DNA of 64,000 nt from Roseovarius atlanticus (lineage in GTDB: Bacteria > Pseudomonadota > Alphaproteobacteria > Rhodobacterales > Rhodobacteraceae): positions 372,001-436,000 of the forward strand of contig NZ_LAXJ01000002.1 in NCBI RefSeq assembly GCF_001441615.1, read 5' to 3'. Below, piece after piece: positions 16,350 through 25,129 of the stretch (the first letter of the stretch is position 1; every line of letters begins with the position of its first letter). Made by a program: the position numbers and the translations under genes. Below the pieces are notes generated by a model. That model was not told where the DNA came from. It saw nothing but the letters and a program-made list of their open reading frames with translations, and searched no databases.

Positions 16350-17315
16350 ATGAGCGCAGATTATCCCAGGGCGCTGGATACATCCCTGTCCGGGCTGGAC
16401 TGGGAAGACTGGCTGGACAGGCTGGACGACGCCGCCGATGCCGACGGCTATGTCGAGCGCCTGGGAGACGACCATGCCGCCATCTTCCTCGAACACAAGT
16501 CGATCCTTCTTGTCACCTTCGAGGCCTTTCCGTCCCTGCGCGTGATGTCGCCCGAGGCCCAACCGCTGGGCTGGCAACTGGGCCGCGCCCTGGGCTGGTC
16601 GCATCTCTGCCTGGCCAGCCGGACCGACAGCTGGTTCCGCGAGGGCCGTGTCTTCGGCTATTTCGACCGGCTGATCGATGACGGCTTCTTCGAGGAGTTC
16701 GAGCAGGTGGTGTTCTATGGCGCCGGCCCCGCGGGCTATGCCGCCGCCGCCTTTTCCGTGGCTGCGCCCGGCGCACGGGTTCTGGCGGTTCAACCCCAGG
16801 CCACGCTCGACCCGCGCATGGCCGAGTGGGACGACCGGTTCCGCCGCCACCGCCGGCTCGATTTCATCTCTCGCTACGGCTACGCGCCCGACATGCTGGA
16901 TGCCGCCGATCGTGCCATCATCCTCTACGATCCCGAGATTGAGGAAGACGCGATGCACGCCGCGCTCTTCGCCCGCGCCAACGTGATACGCTACCGGATG
17001 CGCTTTATGGGGCCGCGAATGGACCGTGGCCTGATGCGCATGAACATCCTCTTGCGGATCATCGCCCAGCTCAGCGCCGGCAAGCTCGACACCGAAAACC
17101 TCGCCCGGCTCTATCGCGCGCGGCGCAGCGACGTGCCGTATCTCAGGGCGCTTGTCACCAGGCTCGAAGACGACGGCCGGCTTTACCTGACCGCCCGCCT
17201 TGCGCACCGCGTGCTGCGCGACACGCCCGGTCCGCGCTTTCGCCGCGCCCTTCGCGCCGCCTATGACAAGGCCGAGGAACTGGGCGTGCCGATGCCGCCG
17301 CGCGAAAACGACTGA
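16350..17315 (+). CDS. Conserved hypothetical protein, 321 aa
   Basis: I do not recognise a characterised family. Similar alphaproteobacterial proteins are sometimes labelled phosphoadenosine phosphosulfate reductase, which the sequence does not support: there is no PAPS-reductase PP-loop or ECGLH motif. The most ordered part is a Rossmann- or hydrolase-like turn VVFYGAGPAGYAAAAFS near residues 126-142, with VLAVQPQATLDPR after it. The C-terminal third is Arg-rich and helical. No signal peptide or membrane segment is visible. It is divergent from the coxD-like gene and lies 54 bases before pyrC. A soluble cytoplasmic protein of unknown function. Confidence 0.7.
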   Translation: MSADYPRALDTSLSGLDWEDWLDRLDDAADADGYVERLGDDHAAIFLEHKSILLVTFEAFPSLRVMSPEAQPLGWQLGRALGWSHLCLASRTDSWFREGRVFGYFDRLIDDGFFEEFEQVVFYGAGPAGYAAAAFSVAAPGARVLAVQPQATLDPRMAEWDDRFRRHRRLDFISRYGYAPDMLDAADRAIILYDPEIEEDAMHAALFARANVIRYRMRFMGPRMDRGLMRMNILLRIIAQLSAGKLDTENLARLYRARRSDVPYLRALVTRLEDDGRLYLTARLAHRVLRDTPGPRFRRALRAAYDKAEELGVPMPPREND

Positions 17316-17369
17316 TCCGACGACCGATCCACTGGCGCAGGCGCGCGCGCTGATGTAAGCCCTCTGGCC

Positions 17370-18407
17370 ATGAGCCGGACCCTGACCATCCCCCGCCCCG
17401 ACGACTGGCACCTTCACCTGCGCGACGGCGCGGTGCTGCGCGCGGTCCTGCCCGAAACCGCCCGCCATTTCGGCCGCGCCATCGTCATGCCCAACCTCGT
17501 GCCGCCCGTGGTCACCGGGGCCGACGCCGCCGCCTATCGCGACCGGATCATGACCGTGCTGCCCGACGGCATGGATTTCACCCCGCTGATGACCCTCTAC
17601 CTCACCGAGGAGACCGACCCCGCGGATGTGGCCGCCGCCCACGCATCGGGCCTTGTCACGGCGGTCAAGCTCTATCCGGCGGGGGCCACCACAAACTCCG
17701 CCTCCGGCGTGCGCGATTTCGACCGTGTCCGCCCGGTCCTTGAAAAGATGGCCGAAATCGGGATGCCGCTTTGCGTGCACGGCGAGGTGACCGACACAGA
17801 GATCGACATCTTCGACCGCGAGGCGGTGTTCATCGACCGCGTGCTCGACCCGCTCCGCCGCGCCACGCCGGGCCTGCGTGTCGTGATGGAACACATCACC
17901 ACGCAGCAAGGCGTCGACTACGTCACATCGAACCCCGAAAATCTTGGCGCCACCATCACAACGCATCATCTGGTCATCAACCGCAACCACATCCTCGTCG
18001 GCGGCATCAAACCGCATTACTACTGCCTGCCCGTCGCCAAACGCGAGGAACACCGCCTCGCCCTCCGTCATGCGGCCACCTCGGGCGACGCCCGCTTCTT
18101 CCTCGGCACCGACAGCGCGCCCCACACCGACCCGAACAAGGAATCGGCCTGCGGCTGCGCGGGCTGCTTCACCGCCACCAACACGCTGTCGATCCTGGCC
18201 GAGGTGTTTGAACAGGAAAACGCCCTCGACCGCCTCGCCGGCTTCGCCTCCGAAAACGGTCCCGCGTTCTACGGCCTGCCCGTCAGCACCGACACGATCA
18301 CGCTGACCAAGGGCGACCCCGTCGCCTACCCGCCGAAAATCGACACCGGCGACGGCCCCGTTACCCTGTTCGATCCCCAAATGCCGCTGCACTGGCACGT
18401 AACCTGA
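17370..18407 (+). CDS. pyrC: Dihydroorotase, class II
   Basis: Dihydroorotase closes carbamoyl aspartate to dihydroorotate in pyrimidine synthesis. The 345-residue length matches the E. coli-type class II enzyme. Zinc ligands are in [10 protein letters not shown] (HxH near residue 14-16), the carboxylated Lys is in AVKLYPAG, and further ligands are in [14 protein letters not shown] and the Asp of LGTDSAPH. The next gene is pyrE, separated by a dispersed intergenic motif, so the two pyrimidine steps are likely co-expressed. Confidence 0.95.
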   Translation: MSRTLTIPRPDDWHLHLRDGAVLRAVLPETARHFGRAIVMPNLVPPVVTGADAAAYRDRIMTVLPDGMDFTPLMTLYLTEETDPADVAAAHASGLVTAVKLYPAGATTNSASGVRDFDRVRPVLEKMAEIGMPLCVHGEVTDTEIDIFDREAVFIDRVLDPLRRATPGLRVVMEHITTQQGVDYVTSNPENLGATITTHHLVINRNHILVGGIKPHYYCLPVAKREEHRLALRHAATSGDARFFLGTDSAPHTDPNKESACGCAGCFTATNTLSILAEVFEQENALDRLAGFASENGPAFYGLPVSTDTITLTKGDPVAYPPKIDTGDGPVTLFDPQMPLHWHVT

Positions 18408-18409
18408 GT

Positions 18410-18451
18410 CTTCCTCTGGCCAAAAATATCCCCGCCGGAGGCTCCGGCGCC
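18410..18451 (+). repeat. Dispersed CTGGCC-AAATATCC intergenic motif, copy 2
   Basis: Three bases after the pyrC stop, CCTCTGGCCAAAAATATCCC is followed by CGCCGGAGGC and a short GGCTCCGGCGCC inverted repeat. The same order of elements occurs at 44418. Confidence 0.65.
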
Positions 18452-18471
18452 TACCATCAAGGACCAACCAC

Positions 18472-19146
18472 ATGATCCCTTCGACCTACCCCAGCCAAGA
18501 TGAAATCGCCCGCCTCACCGCCCGGATGCTGCTGGAAATCGAGGCCGTGCATTTCAACGCGGACAAGCCCTTCACGCTGGCCTCGGGCCTGCCAAGCCCC
18601 ACTTATATCGACTGCCGCAAGCTCATCTCCTTCCCGCGCATCCGGTCCACCCTGATGGACTTCCTGACCGTCACCGTCATGCGCAACGCGGGCTTCGAGG
18701 CGTTCACCAACATCGCCGGGGGCGAAACCGCGGGCATCCCCTTCGCCGCGCTGGTGGCCGAACGCATGGCCCTGCCCATGACATACGTGCGCAAGAAACC
18801 CAAGGGCTATGGCCGCAACGCCCGGATCGAAGGCGCCATGTCCGAGGGCGACCGGGTTCTGCTGGTCGAGGACTTGACCACCGATGGCGGCTCCAAGCTC
18901 AGCTTCGTCGACGCTATCCGCGACACCGGCGCCACCTGCGGACATACCGCCGTCATCTTCTATTACGGCATCTTCCCCGAAACCGAAAAGACGCTGGGCG
19001 ATCATGGCGTCGCGCTGCATTACCTCTGCACCTGGCGCGACGTGCTGGCCGAGGCGCGCGCGCAAGGCAGCTTCGACGCCGCCACGCTCGACGGTGTCGA
19101 ATCGTTCCTCGACGATCCCCGCGCCTGGCAGGCCGCCCGCAGTTGA
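18472..19146 (+). CDS. pyrE: Orotate phosphoribosyltransferase
   Basis: This enzyme joins orotate and PRPP to form orotidine 5'-phosphate. The PRPP loop is [14 protein letters not shown] (about residues 124-137), and substrate residues sit in the [12 protein letters not shown] and VRKKPKGYG segments. At 224 residues it is of normal length. It follows pyrC in the same direction and is followed by the dnaB promoter region. Confidence 0.94.
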   Translation: MIPSTYPSQDEIARLTARMLLEIEAVHFNADKPFTLASGLPSPTYIDCRKLISFPRIRSTLMDFLTVTVMRNAGFEAFTNIAGGETAGIPFAALVAERMALPMTYVRKKPKGYGRNARIEGAMSEGDRVLLVEDLTTDGGSKLSFVDAIRDTGATCGHTAVIFYYGIFPETEKTLGDHGVALHYLCTWRDVLAEARAQGSFDAATLDGVESFLDDPRAWQAARS

Positions 19147-19258
19147 TCTGCGCCTGAGTCGCTGCATACCGTCGTATGGCAAGCCTGTTGGCGAATTATT
19201 TTTATCGTTGTGATGGCGCAACGTAAGGACAGGCGCGCCGGGCAAGCCGCACGAAATC

Positions 19259-19288
19259 TTGACGAAACGACATAACAGCAGGCAATAT
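19259..19288 (+). promoter_or_regulatory. Possible dnaB promoter
   Basis: TTGACG (19259-19264) and CAATAT (19283-19288) are 18 bases apart, upstream of two DnaA-box-like sites. The -10 match is weak. Confidence 0.35.
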
Positions 19289-19302
19289 GTTGTAGGGTCG
19301 GG

Positions 19303-19322
19303 ATATCCACAGCGTATCCACA
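19303..19322. promoter_or_regulatory. Two phased DnaA-box-like sites upstream of dnaB
   Basis: ATATCCACA (19303-19311) and GTATCCACA (19314-19322) each match the DnaA box TTATNCACA at eight of nine positions and start 11 bp apart, one helical turn. They lie about 120 bp before the dnaB start, just downstream of a possible promoter. Confidence 0.5.
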
Positions 19323-19438
19323 TAAACATACCAGTTGCCACCGCGCAGGCCCGCTCGCTAAGAGACCAGCCTACCGGGACAGGCACGCGAGGGGACACCG
19401 CACCGCAACCCGGGATCAGAGCAGTACGGGGGATAATG

Positions 19439-20941
19439 ATGAGTGAAGTTGCGACCTTTAACGCGTCCGGCACACCGGTCGCACAGGATGCTCAGGCACC
19501 GGAAGCCCTGCCGCATTCCACCGAGGCCGAACAACAGCTTCTGGGCGCGATCCTGACCAACAACGACATTTACGACCGCGTCGCCAACCTGATCGGCCCG
19601 CAGCATTTCTACGACCCCGTCCACGCCCGCATCTACGAGACCGCCGCCGCCCGCATCGCCAAGGGCAACCTCGCCTCGCCGGTGACGCTCAAGACCTTTC
19701 TCGAAGATGACGAGGGCCTCAAGGAACTTGGCGGTCCCGCCTATCTCGCCCGTCTCGCTGGCGCCGCGATCTCTGCTTTTGCGGCGCGCGACTACGCCCA
19801 GATGATCTATGACATGGCGATCCGCCGCGAGCTGATCGGGCTGGGTCACGACATCGCCGGCAAGGCCCAGCGCGCCGAGGTCGACATGGAGCCGCGCGAC
19901 CAAATCGTCGAGGCCGAACAGAAGCTCTACAAACTGTCCGAACAGGGCCAGTCCGAGACCGGATTTCAAAGCTTTCTCAGGGCCGTAACCGACGCTGTTA
20001 ACGTAGCCAACGCCGCCTATCAGCGCGACGGCGGCCTCGCCGGCATCTCCACCGGCCTCATCGACATGGACAAGAAACTGGGCGGACTGCACAAGTCCGA
20101 CCTTCTGATCCTCGCCGGCCGGCCCTCGATGGGCAAAACGTCGCTTGCGACCAACATCGCGTTCAACATCGCCAAGGCCTACAACCGCGGCACGCTCCCC
20201 GACGGGTCCGAAGGAGCGGTCGAGGGTGGCGTCGTCGGCTTCTATTCGCTGGAAATGAGCGCCGAACAGCTGGCCGCCCGCGTCCTCTCCGAAGCCGCCG
20301 AGGTGCCCTCCGAGCAGATCCGCCGCGGCGACATGACCGAGACCGAGTTCCGCCGCTTCGTCGAAGCCGCCAAGACCCTCGAATCCTGCCCCCTTTACAT
20401 CGACGACACGCCCGCTCTGCCCATCTCCCAGCTGGCTGCGCGCGCCCGTCGGCTGAAGCGGACGCACGGGCTAGACGTGTTGATCGTCGACTACCTTCAG
20501 CTCGTGCGCCCCGCCTCCGCAAAGGACAGCCGCGTCAACGAGGTCTCCGAGATCACCCAAGGTCTCAAGGCCATCGCCAAGGAGCTCGACATCCCCGTCA
20601 TCGCCCTCTCGCAGCTTTCGCGCCAGGTCGAATCCCGCGAGGACAAGCGCCCGCAACTTTCCGACCTGCGCGAATCCGGCTCGATCGAACAGGACGCCGA
20701 CGTGGTGATGTTCGTCTTCCGCGAGGAATACTACGCCGAGCGCGAAAAACCCTCCGACGACAAGCTGGAAGAGATCGCCGCCTGGCAGGAACGCATGGAA
20801 CGCCTGCACGGCCGCGCCGAGGTTATCATCGGCAAACAGCGTCACGGCCCCATCGGCACGGTCGAGCTTTCCTTCGAAGGCCAGTTCACCCGCTTCGGCA
20901 ACCTCGTCAAACCATGGCAACAGGACGGCGGCGAATTCTAG
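19439..20941 (+). CDS. dnaB: Replicative DNA helicase
   Basis: DnaB is the hexameric helicase that opens the replication fork. The N-terminal collar domain ([20 protein letters not shown]) is followed by the RecA-like motor with Walker [11 protein letters not shown] (about residue 220), Walker [12 protein letters not shown] and the SQLSRQVE arginine region. The start is the second of two adjacent ATGs (19439), seven bases from a GGGGG ribosome site; length 500 aa is normal. There is no intein. Upstream DnaA-box-like sites hint at coupling to initiation. alr follows in the same direction. Confidence 0.95.
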   Translation: MSEVATFNASGTPVAQDAQAPEALPHSTEAEQQLLGAILTNNDIYDRVANLIGPQHFYDPVHARIYETAAARIAKGNLASPVTLKTFLEDDEGLKELGGPAYLARLAGAAISAFAARDYAQMIYDMAIRRELIGLGHDIAGKAQRAEVDMEPRDQIVEAEQKLYKLSEQGQSETGFQSFLRAVTDAVNVANAAYQRDGGLAGISTGLIDMDKKLGGLHKSDLLILAGRPSMGKTSLATNIAFNIAKAYNRGTLPDGSEGAVEGGVVGFYSLEMSAEQLAARVLSEAAEVPSEQIRRGDMTETEFRRFVEAAKTLESCPLYIDDTPALPISQLAARARRLKRTHGLDVLIVDYLQLVRPASAKDSRVNEVSEITQGLKAIAKELDIPVIALSQLSRQVESREDKRPQLSDLRESGSIEQDADVVMFVFREEYYAEREKPSDDKLEEIAAWQERMERLHGRAEVIIGKQRHGPIGTVELSFEGQFTRFGNLVKPWQQDGGEF

Positions 20942-21005
20942 GGCGCTGCCCTCCTGCCCGCCTTTGGGCTTGACCCCTCGGCGCATCCGGTCAAAACCAC
21001 GGCCC

Positions 21006-22046
21006 ATGAGTAGTACCGGCAAGCTGACAATCGACCTTGACGCCCTGGTGGCCAACTGGCGCGCGCTCGACGCGATGACGAACGTGGAAACCGCCGCCGT
21101 GGTCAAGGCCGACGCCTATGGTCTGGGGATGGACCGCGTCGCCCGCGCCCTGGCCCGCGCCGGCGTGCGGACCTTTTTCGTCGCCGTCCCGAAAGAGGGC
21201 GTTGCCCTACGCCAATCGGTCGGGCCCAAGCCCGAAATCCACGTCTTTTCGGGTCACATGGCGGGCGATACCGACATGATCTCGGACCTGAACCTCACGC
21301 CCATGCTGAACTCGACCGATCAGCTGATCCGCCACCTCGAGGCTCTGCCCGGCCACCCCTTCGGCATCCAGCTTGACAGCGGCATGAACCGGCTGGGGAT
21401 GGAGCCCGCCGAATGGGCCGCCGTGCGCGACACGGTCCTGGCCGCGAACCCCGTGCTGCTGATCTCGCATCTCGCCTGCGCCGACGAGCCCGACCACCCG
21501 ATGAACGCGCAACAGCTCGCCGCATTCCGCGACATGACCGACGGCACCGGCGTGCCACGCTGTTTCGCCCAGACGGGTGGTATGCTGCTGGGCGCGGACT
21601 ATCACTTCGACATGTGCCGTCCCGGCATCGGCCTCTACGGCGGCCTGCCCTTTTCGGGCGCGCAGCCGGTCGTCACGCTCGATCTGCCCGTGATCCAGAC
21701 CCGCCACCTCGACCCGGGCGAAACCGTCGGCTACGGCAACACATTCACCGCCACGCGCGAGACACGTATCGCCACCGTCTCTTCGGGCTATGGCGACGGC
21801 ATCCACCGCATCATGGGCCCCAAGACCGTGCTTTACGCCGAGGACACGCCTTGCCCCGTGGCGGGCCGCATCTCGATGGATTCGATCTCGGTCGACATCA
21901 CCGACCTGGGATACGATCCCAAGTGGCTGCGCATCCTTGGCGCGGAGCAAACCATCGACGACCTCGCCGACAATGCCGGCACCATCGGGTATGAGATCCT
22001 GACCGCCATGGGCGCGCGCTACGACCGGCTATATATCGGCGGATGA
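21006..22046 (+). CDS. alr: Alanine racemase
   Basis: This PLP enzyme interconverts L- and D-alanine and supplies D-Ala for peptidoglycan. The cofactor lysine is in [15 protein letters not shown] near residue 35, and the second catalytic Tyr lies in [10 protein letters not shown]; the C-terminal beta-domain carries [16 protein letters not shown]. Start ATG 21006 ([11 protein letters not shown]) aligns with family N-termini. It shares an ATGA overlap with the downstream ABC permease. The dnaB-alr neighbourhood is common in proteobacteria. Confidence 0.94.
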   Translation: MSSTGKLTIDLDALVANWRALDAMTNVETAAVVKADAYGLGMDRVARALARAGVRTFFVAVPKEGVALRQSVGPKPEIHVFSGHMAGDTDMISDLNLTPMLNSTDQLIRHLEALPGHPFGIQLDSGMNRLGMEPAEWAAVRDTVLAANPVLLISHLACADEPDHPMNAQQLAAFRDMTDGTGVPRCFAQTGGMLLGADYHFDMCRPGIGLYGGLPFSGAQPVVTLDLPVIQTRHLDPGETVGYGNTFTATRETRIATVSSGYGDGIHRIMGPKTVLYAEDTPCPVAGRISMDSISVDITDLGYDPKWLRILGAEQTIDDLADNAGTIGYEILTAMGARYDRLYIGG

Positions 22047-22828
22047 CCTTGGTTCTGTCGCCCCTCGCCGCACTTGGGCGCAACACGCTGGCCGCCCTCG
22101 CCATGCTGGGCCGCATCACGCTCTTCGCCCTCTCGACCTTCAGCCACATCCTGCGCCCGCCCTTCTACCCGCGCGAGGTTTTCAACGCGCTGATGCAGGT
22201 GGGCTGGCTCTCGCTGCCCGTGGTGGGCCTCACCGCCATCTTCACCGGCGGCGCGCTGGCCTTGCAGATCTACTCCGGCGGCGCGCGTTTCAATGCCGAA
22301 GCCGTGGTGCCGCAGATCGTCGCCATCGGCATGGTGCGCGAGCTTGGCCCCGTCCTCGTCGGCCTGATGATCGCCGCCCGCGTCACCTCCTCGATTGCCG
22401 CCGAGATCGCCACCATGAAAGTGACCGAGCAGATCGACGCGCTCGTCACACTCTCGACCCACCCGATGAAATACCTCGTCGCCCCCCGCGTGCTGGCCGC
22501 GCTCATCACCGTGCCGCTCTTGGTGGGCGTGGGCGACATCATCGGCATCCTGGGCGGCTATACCGTGGGCGTGCAGAACCTCGGCTTCAACGCCGCCACC
22601 TATATCCAGAACACAGTCGATTTTCTCGAACCGCGCGACATCATCTCAAGTCTCGTAAAGGGCGCGGTCTTCGGCGTCATCGCCGCCGTCATGGGCTGCT
22701 ATTACGGCATGAATTCGGGCCGCGGGGCGCAGGGCGTGGGTCGCGCCACCAAAGGCTCGGTCCAGGCCGCCGCCATCCTGATCCTCGCCGCCAACTTCCT
22801 GCTGACGGGGGTGTTCTTCTCGGTATGA
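22043..22828 (+). CDS. MlaE-family ABC transporter permease
   Basis: A 261-residue integral membrane permease of the MlaE/YrbE family, which moves phospholipids or other lipids between inner and outer membranes. The diagnostic cytoplasmic segment [17 protein letters not shown]...[13 protein letters not shown] is present, along with about five to six hydrophobic segments. It overlaps alr by four bases and the ATPase gene by four bases. No mlaD, mlaC or mlaB gene accompanies the pair, so other components, if any, are elsewhere. Confidence 0.88.
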   Translation: MTLVLSPLAALGRNTLAALAMLGRITLFALSTFSHILRPPFYPREVFNALMQVGWLSLPVVGLTAIFTGGALALQIYSGGARFNAEAVVPQIVAIGMVRELGPVLVGLMIAARVTSSIAAEIATMKVTEQIDALVTLSTHPMKYLVAPRVLAALITVPLLVGVGDIIGILGGYTVGVQNLGFNAATYIQNTVDFLEPRDIISSLVKGAVFGVIAAVMGCYYGMNSGRGAQGVGRATKGSVQAAAILILAANFLLTGVFFSV

Positions 22829-23571
22829 TCGAGCTTTCGGATGTCCACAAAGCCTTCGGCGACAACCACGTCCTCCGCGGCGTGAACCTGTCGATTCCCA
22901 AGGGCACGTCGATGGTCATCATTGGCGGCTCCGGCACCGGCAAATCCGTGATCCTGAAATGCATCCTCGGCCTCATCCAGCATGACAGCGGCCTGATCAC
23001 CCTCGACGGCCAGGACGTCACCAAGGGCGACCGCGACGCCTTCCTTGCCCGCTTCGGGATGCTCTTCCAGGGCGGCGCGCTCTTCGACTCGCTCCCCGTC
23101 TGGCAGAACGTCGCTTTCCGCCTTTTGCGCGGCTCGCTCAAGCGCCCCTGGGCGGAAGCTCGCGAGATCGCCATCGAGAAACTGCGCCGCGTCGGCCTCA
23201 CCCCCGAACAGGCCGACAAATTCCCCGCAGAGCTGTCGGGCGGGATGCAGAAACGCGTCGGGCTGGCCCGCGCCATCTGCGCCGAGCCCGAGATCATTTT
23301 CTTCGACGAGCCCACCACCGGCCTCGACCCGATCATGTCAGGCGTCATCAACGAGCTCATCCGCGAGATCGTCGTGGAAATGGGCGCCACCGCCATGACC
23401 ATCACCCACGACATGACATCCGTGCGCGCCATCGCCGACAATGTCGCCATGCTCCACGGCGGCAAGATCCGCTGGACCGGCCCGGTGGCCAACATGGACA
23501 ATTCCGGCGATCCTTATCTTGAACAGTTCATCACCGGCTCCGCCGAGGGGCCGATCGAATCCGTCCGCTGA
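22825..23571 (+). CDS. MlaF-family ABC transporter ATP-binding protein
   Basis: The ATPase partner of the permease above (248 aa). Walker A is GGSGTGKSV, the signature is LSGGMQKRVGLARA, Walker B is IIFFDEPTTGLDP, and the switch His is in TITHD. The sequence matches the MlaF subgroup that energises lipid transport at the inner membrane. Translation is coupled to the permease by an ATGA overlap. Two tandem hairpins follow the stop codon. Confidence 0.9.
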   Translation: MIELSDVHKAFGDNHVLRGVNLSIPKGTSMVIIGGSGTGKSVILKCILGLIQHDSGLITLDGQDVTKGDRDAFLARFGMLFQGGALFDSLPVWQNVAFRLLRGSLKRPWAEAREIAIEKLRRVGLTPEQADKFPAELSGGMQKRVGLARAICAEPEIIFFDEPTTGLDPIMSGVINELIREIVVEMGATAMTITHDMTSVRAIADNVAMLHGGKIRWTGPVANMDNSGDPYLEQFITGSAEGPIESVR

Positions 23572-23577
23572 CCGTCC

Positions 23578-23628
23578 GCCAAAACCTTTCTCAAAGGTTT
23601 TGGCAAAAGTCTTCTCAAGACTTTTGCC
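23578..23628. repeat. Two interlocked 12-bp hairpins with CTC loops (locus C)
   Basis: Stem GCCAAAACCTTT with loop CTC spans 23578-23604, and stem GGCAAAAGTCTT with loop CTC spans 23602-23628; they share three bases. The pair lies 7 bases after the mlaF-like stop codon. It may terminate transcription or protect the 3' end. Confidence 0.88.
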
Positions 23629-23719
23629 CCGCATCGCACCCCGAGGCTCTGTTTCCCCCTGCGCTTGCCCCGGCCTCTCGCACCCCTTACCTCTGGGTCA
23701 TACCCACCCAAGGCCTTTC

Positions 23720-24184
23720 ATGCTCAAATACCTCAACCTGACCCTGCTGGTCCTTTTCCCCATCGCGTGGTTCGCCCCGCTGATGCGCGCCGGTCTCCTG
23801 CCGCTCTTCGGCCTGTCGGAAATCTCCGTCATCACCGGGCTTCAGTCCCTCTGGGACAGCGACGTCTTCCTCGCCCTCTTGGTCACCTTCTTCGCCCTCT
23901 TCGCCCCTTACGTGAAGACCATCGGCCTCGCGCTCATCCATTTCGGCCTGTTGCGCCGCAAGACGCTCCCGGTGCTGCAAATCCTCGGCAAGCTGGCCAT
24001 GGCCGACATCTTTCTCATCGCCCTTTACATCACCCTCTCCAAGGGGATCGGCGTCGGCCGGATCGAAACCGCCTGGGGGCTTTACCTCTTTACCGCCTGC
24101 ATCCTCGCCTCCATTGCCATCGGTCATTTCACCGAAAAGCCGCGTGGCATTGTTGACGGTAAAGAAACAATTCCTCGCAATTAG
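23720..24184 (+). CDS. PqiA-like paraquat-inducible membrane protein
   Basis: A 154-residue membrane protein with four hydrophobic segments, matching one half of PqiA: LNLTLLVLFPIAWFAPLMRA, FLALLVTFFALFAPYVKTIG, LGKLAMADIFLIALYITLSK and GLYLFTACILASIAIGHF. PqiA works with PqiB MCE proteins in envelope lipid traffic in E. coli; here it follows an Mla-type ABC pair, which supports an envelope role. No pqiB is present. It is separated from the ABC genes by a hairpin pair and may be transcribed on its own. Confidence 0.75.
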   Translation: MLKYLNLTLLVLFPIAWFAPLMRAGLLPLFGLSEISVITGLQSLWDSDVFLALLVTFFALFAPYVKTIGLALIHFGLLRRKTLPVLQILGKLAMADIFLIALYITLSKGIGVGRIETAWGLYLFTACILASIAIGHFTEKPRGIVDGKETIPRN

Positions 24185-24298
24185 ACGCCATTACCCCGCG
24201 ATCTTCCCAAAAAGCGTTAATTTTTCCTGTAGGCGAATTGCGATTACCGGCGTAAACTTGCCGATACGAAGTGTGGTGCACTTTCTTGGGGGGAAGTG

Positions 24299-25063
24299 AT
24301 GGCCGAGACGATTCGTTCGGTATTTCTTGTTGCGCAGTATTTCCTGAACCGCCTTGCTGTGGCCGTGTTCGCCATGGCCGCGCTCGGTCTTTTGCTCGCC
24401 ACCGCGCTCGCCGCGTTCGGCATCCTGCCCTGGCTGGAGTTCCAGGTTAGCTTCGGCGGACAGGTGTATGGAAACGCGGGCCAAATCGCCCAGATCGGCC
24501 TGACCGTTCTCGCCGTCCTGCTGTGCTTCTACCTGCCCGCGAATGCCCGCGTAATGGCGCTGGAAAATTCCCACCGCCGCTTTCACATGAACATGCATGA
24601 CGTCACGCAGGCCTACGCCGCCGCCCATGCCGCTGACCGCGCCGGCATGTTCCAGATACAATCAGAGTTCGACGCCGTGCGCGAACGCCTCGCCTACATG
24701 CGCGAGCACCCCGACCTGGAAACGCTGGAACCGCAAATCATGGAGGTGGCGGCCCAGATGTCGTACATCAGCCGCGAACTGGCCGAGGTCTACTCCGACG
24801 ACAAGGTCGACCGCGCCCGTGCCTTCCTCAAGCAGCGCCAGCAGGAGGTCGAACAGTTCAACAAACGCCTCGACCATGCCAAGGCGGTCGGCGTCCGGCT
24901 CAAGCAATGGGCCATGGATGTCGAGATGGAGGAAAGCGTGGCGGTCAGTCAGCTTGAGCGCCTGCGCGACGACCTGCGCCCGATCCTGCCCGAACTGGGC
25001 TACGAGGAGGTCTCGGATCTCGACGGCACCGTGGTCGGCCTGCCCAACCGCGCCGCCGAATAG
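24299..25063 (+). CDS. Membrane-anchored coiled-coil hypothetical protein, 254 aa
   Basis: Family function is not known to me; related alphaproteobacterial entries are often named DNA repair protein without support. Two hydrophobic N-terminal segments (about residues 18-45 and 60-80) anchor it, and the remaining cytoplasmic part is helical and charged (AYMREHPDLETLEPQIMEVA, RAFLKQRQQEVEQFNKRLDH), consistent with a coiled coil. Start ATG 24299 has GGGGGGAA directly upstream; an adjacent GTG is less likely. The gene lies before radA but 66 bases separate them. A structural or envelope role is possible. Confidence 0.68.
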   Translation: MAETIRSVFLVAQYFLNRLAVAVFAMAALGLLLATALAAFGILPWLEFQVSFGGQVYGNAGQIAQIGLTVLAVLLCFYLPANARVMALENSHRRFHMNMHDVTQAYAAAHAADRAGMFQIQSEFDAVRERLAYMREHPDLETLEPQIMEVAAQMSYISRELAEVYSDDKVDRARAFLKQRQQEVEQFNKRLDHAKAVGVRLKQWAMDVEMEESVAVSQLERLRDDLRPILPELGYEEVSDLDGTVVGLPNRAAE

Positions 25064-25129
25064 CACGCCCCGCCCGGCCGAACGGCATCAGCGTTTGACC
25101 GCGCCCCGCGCTTGGGGCATCACCCGCAT

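Noticed and set aside
16302..18473. 723-codon minus-strand open frame across pyrC
   Set aside because: It is antisense to pyrC and the 16350 gene and has shadow-type composition.
19259..19438. 60-residue N-terminal extension of DnaB
   Set aside because: The upstream sequence contains the likely promoter and DnaA-box-like sites, and GGGGG precedes the ATGs at 19436 and 19439.
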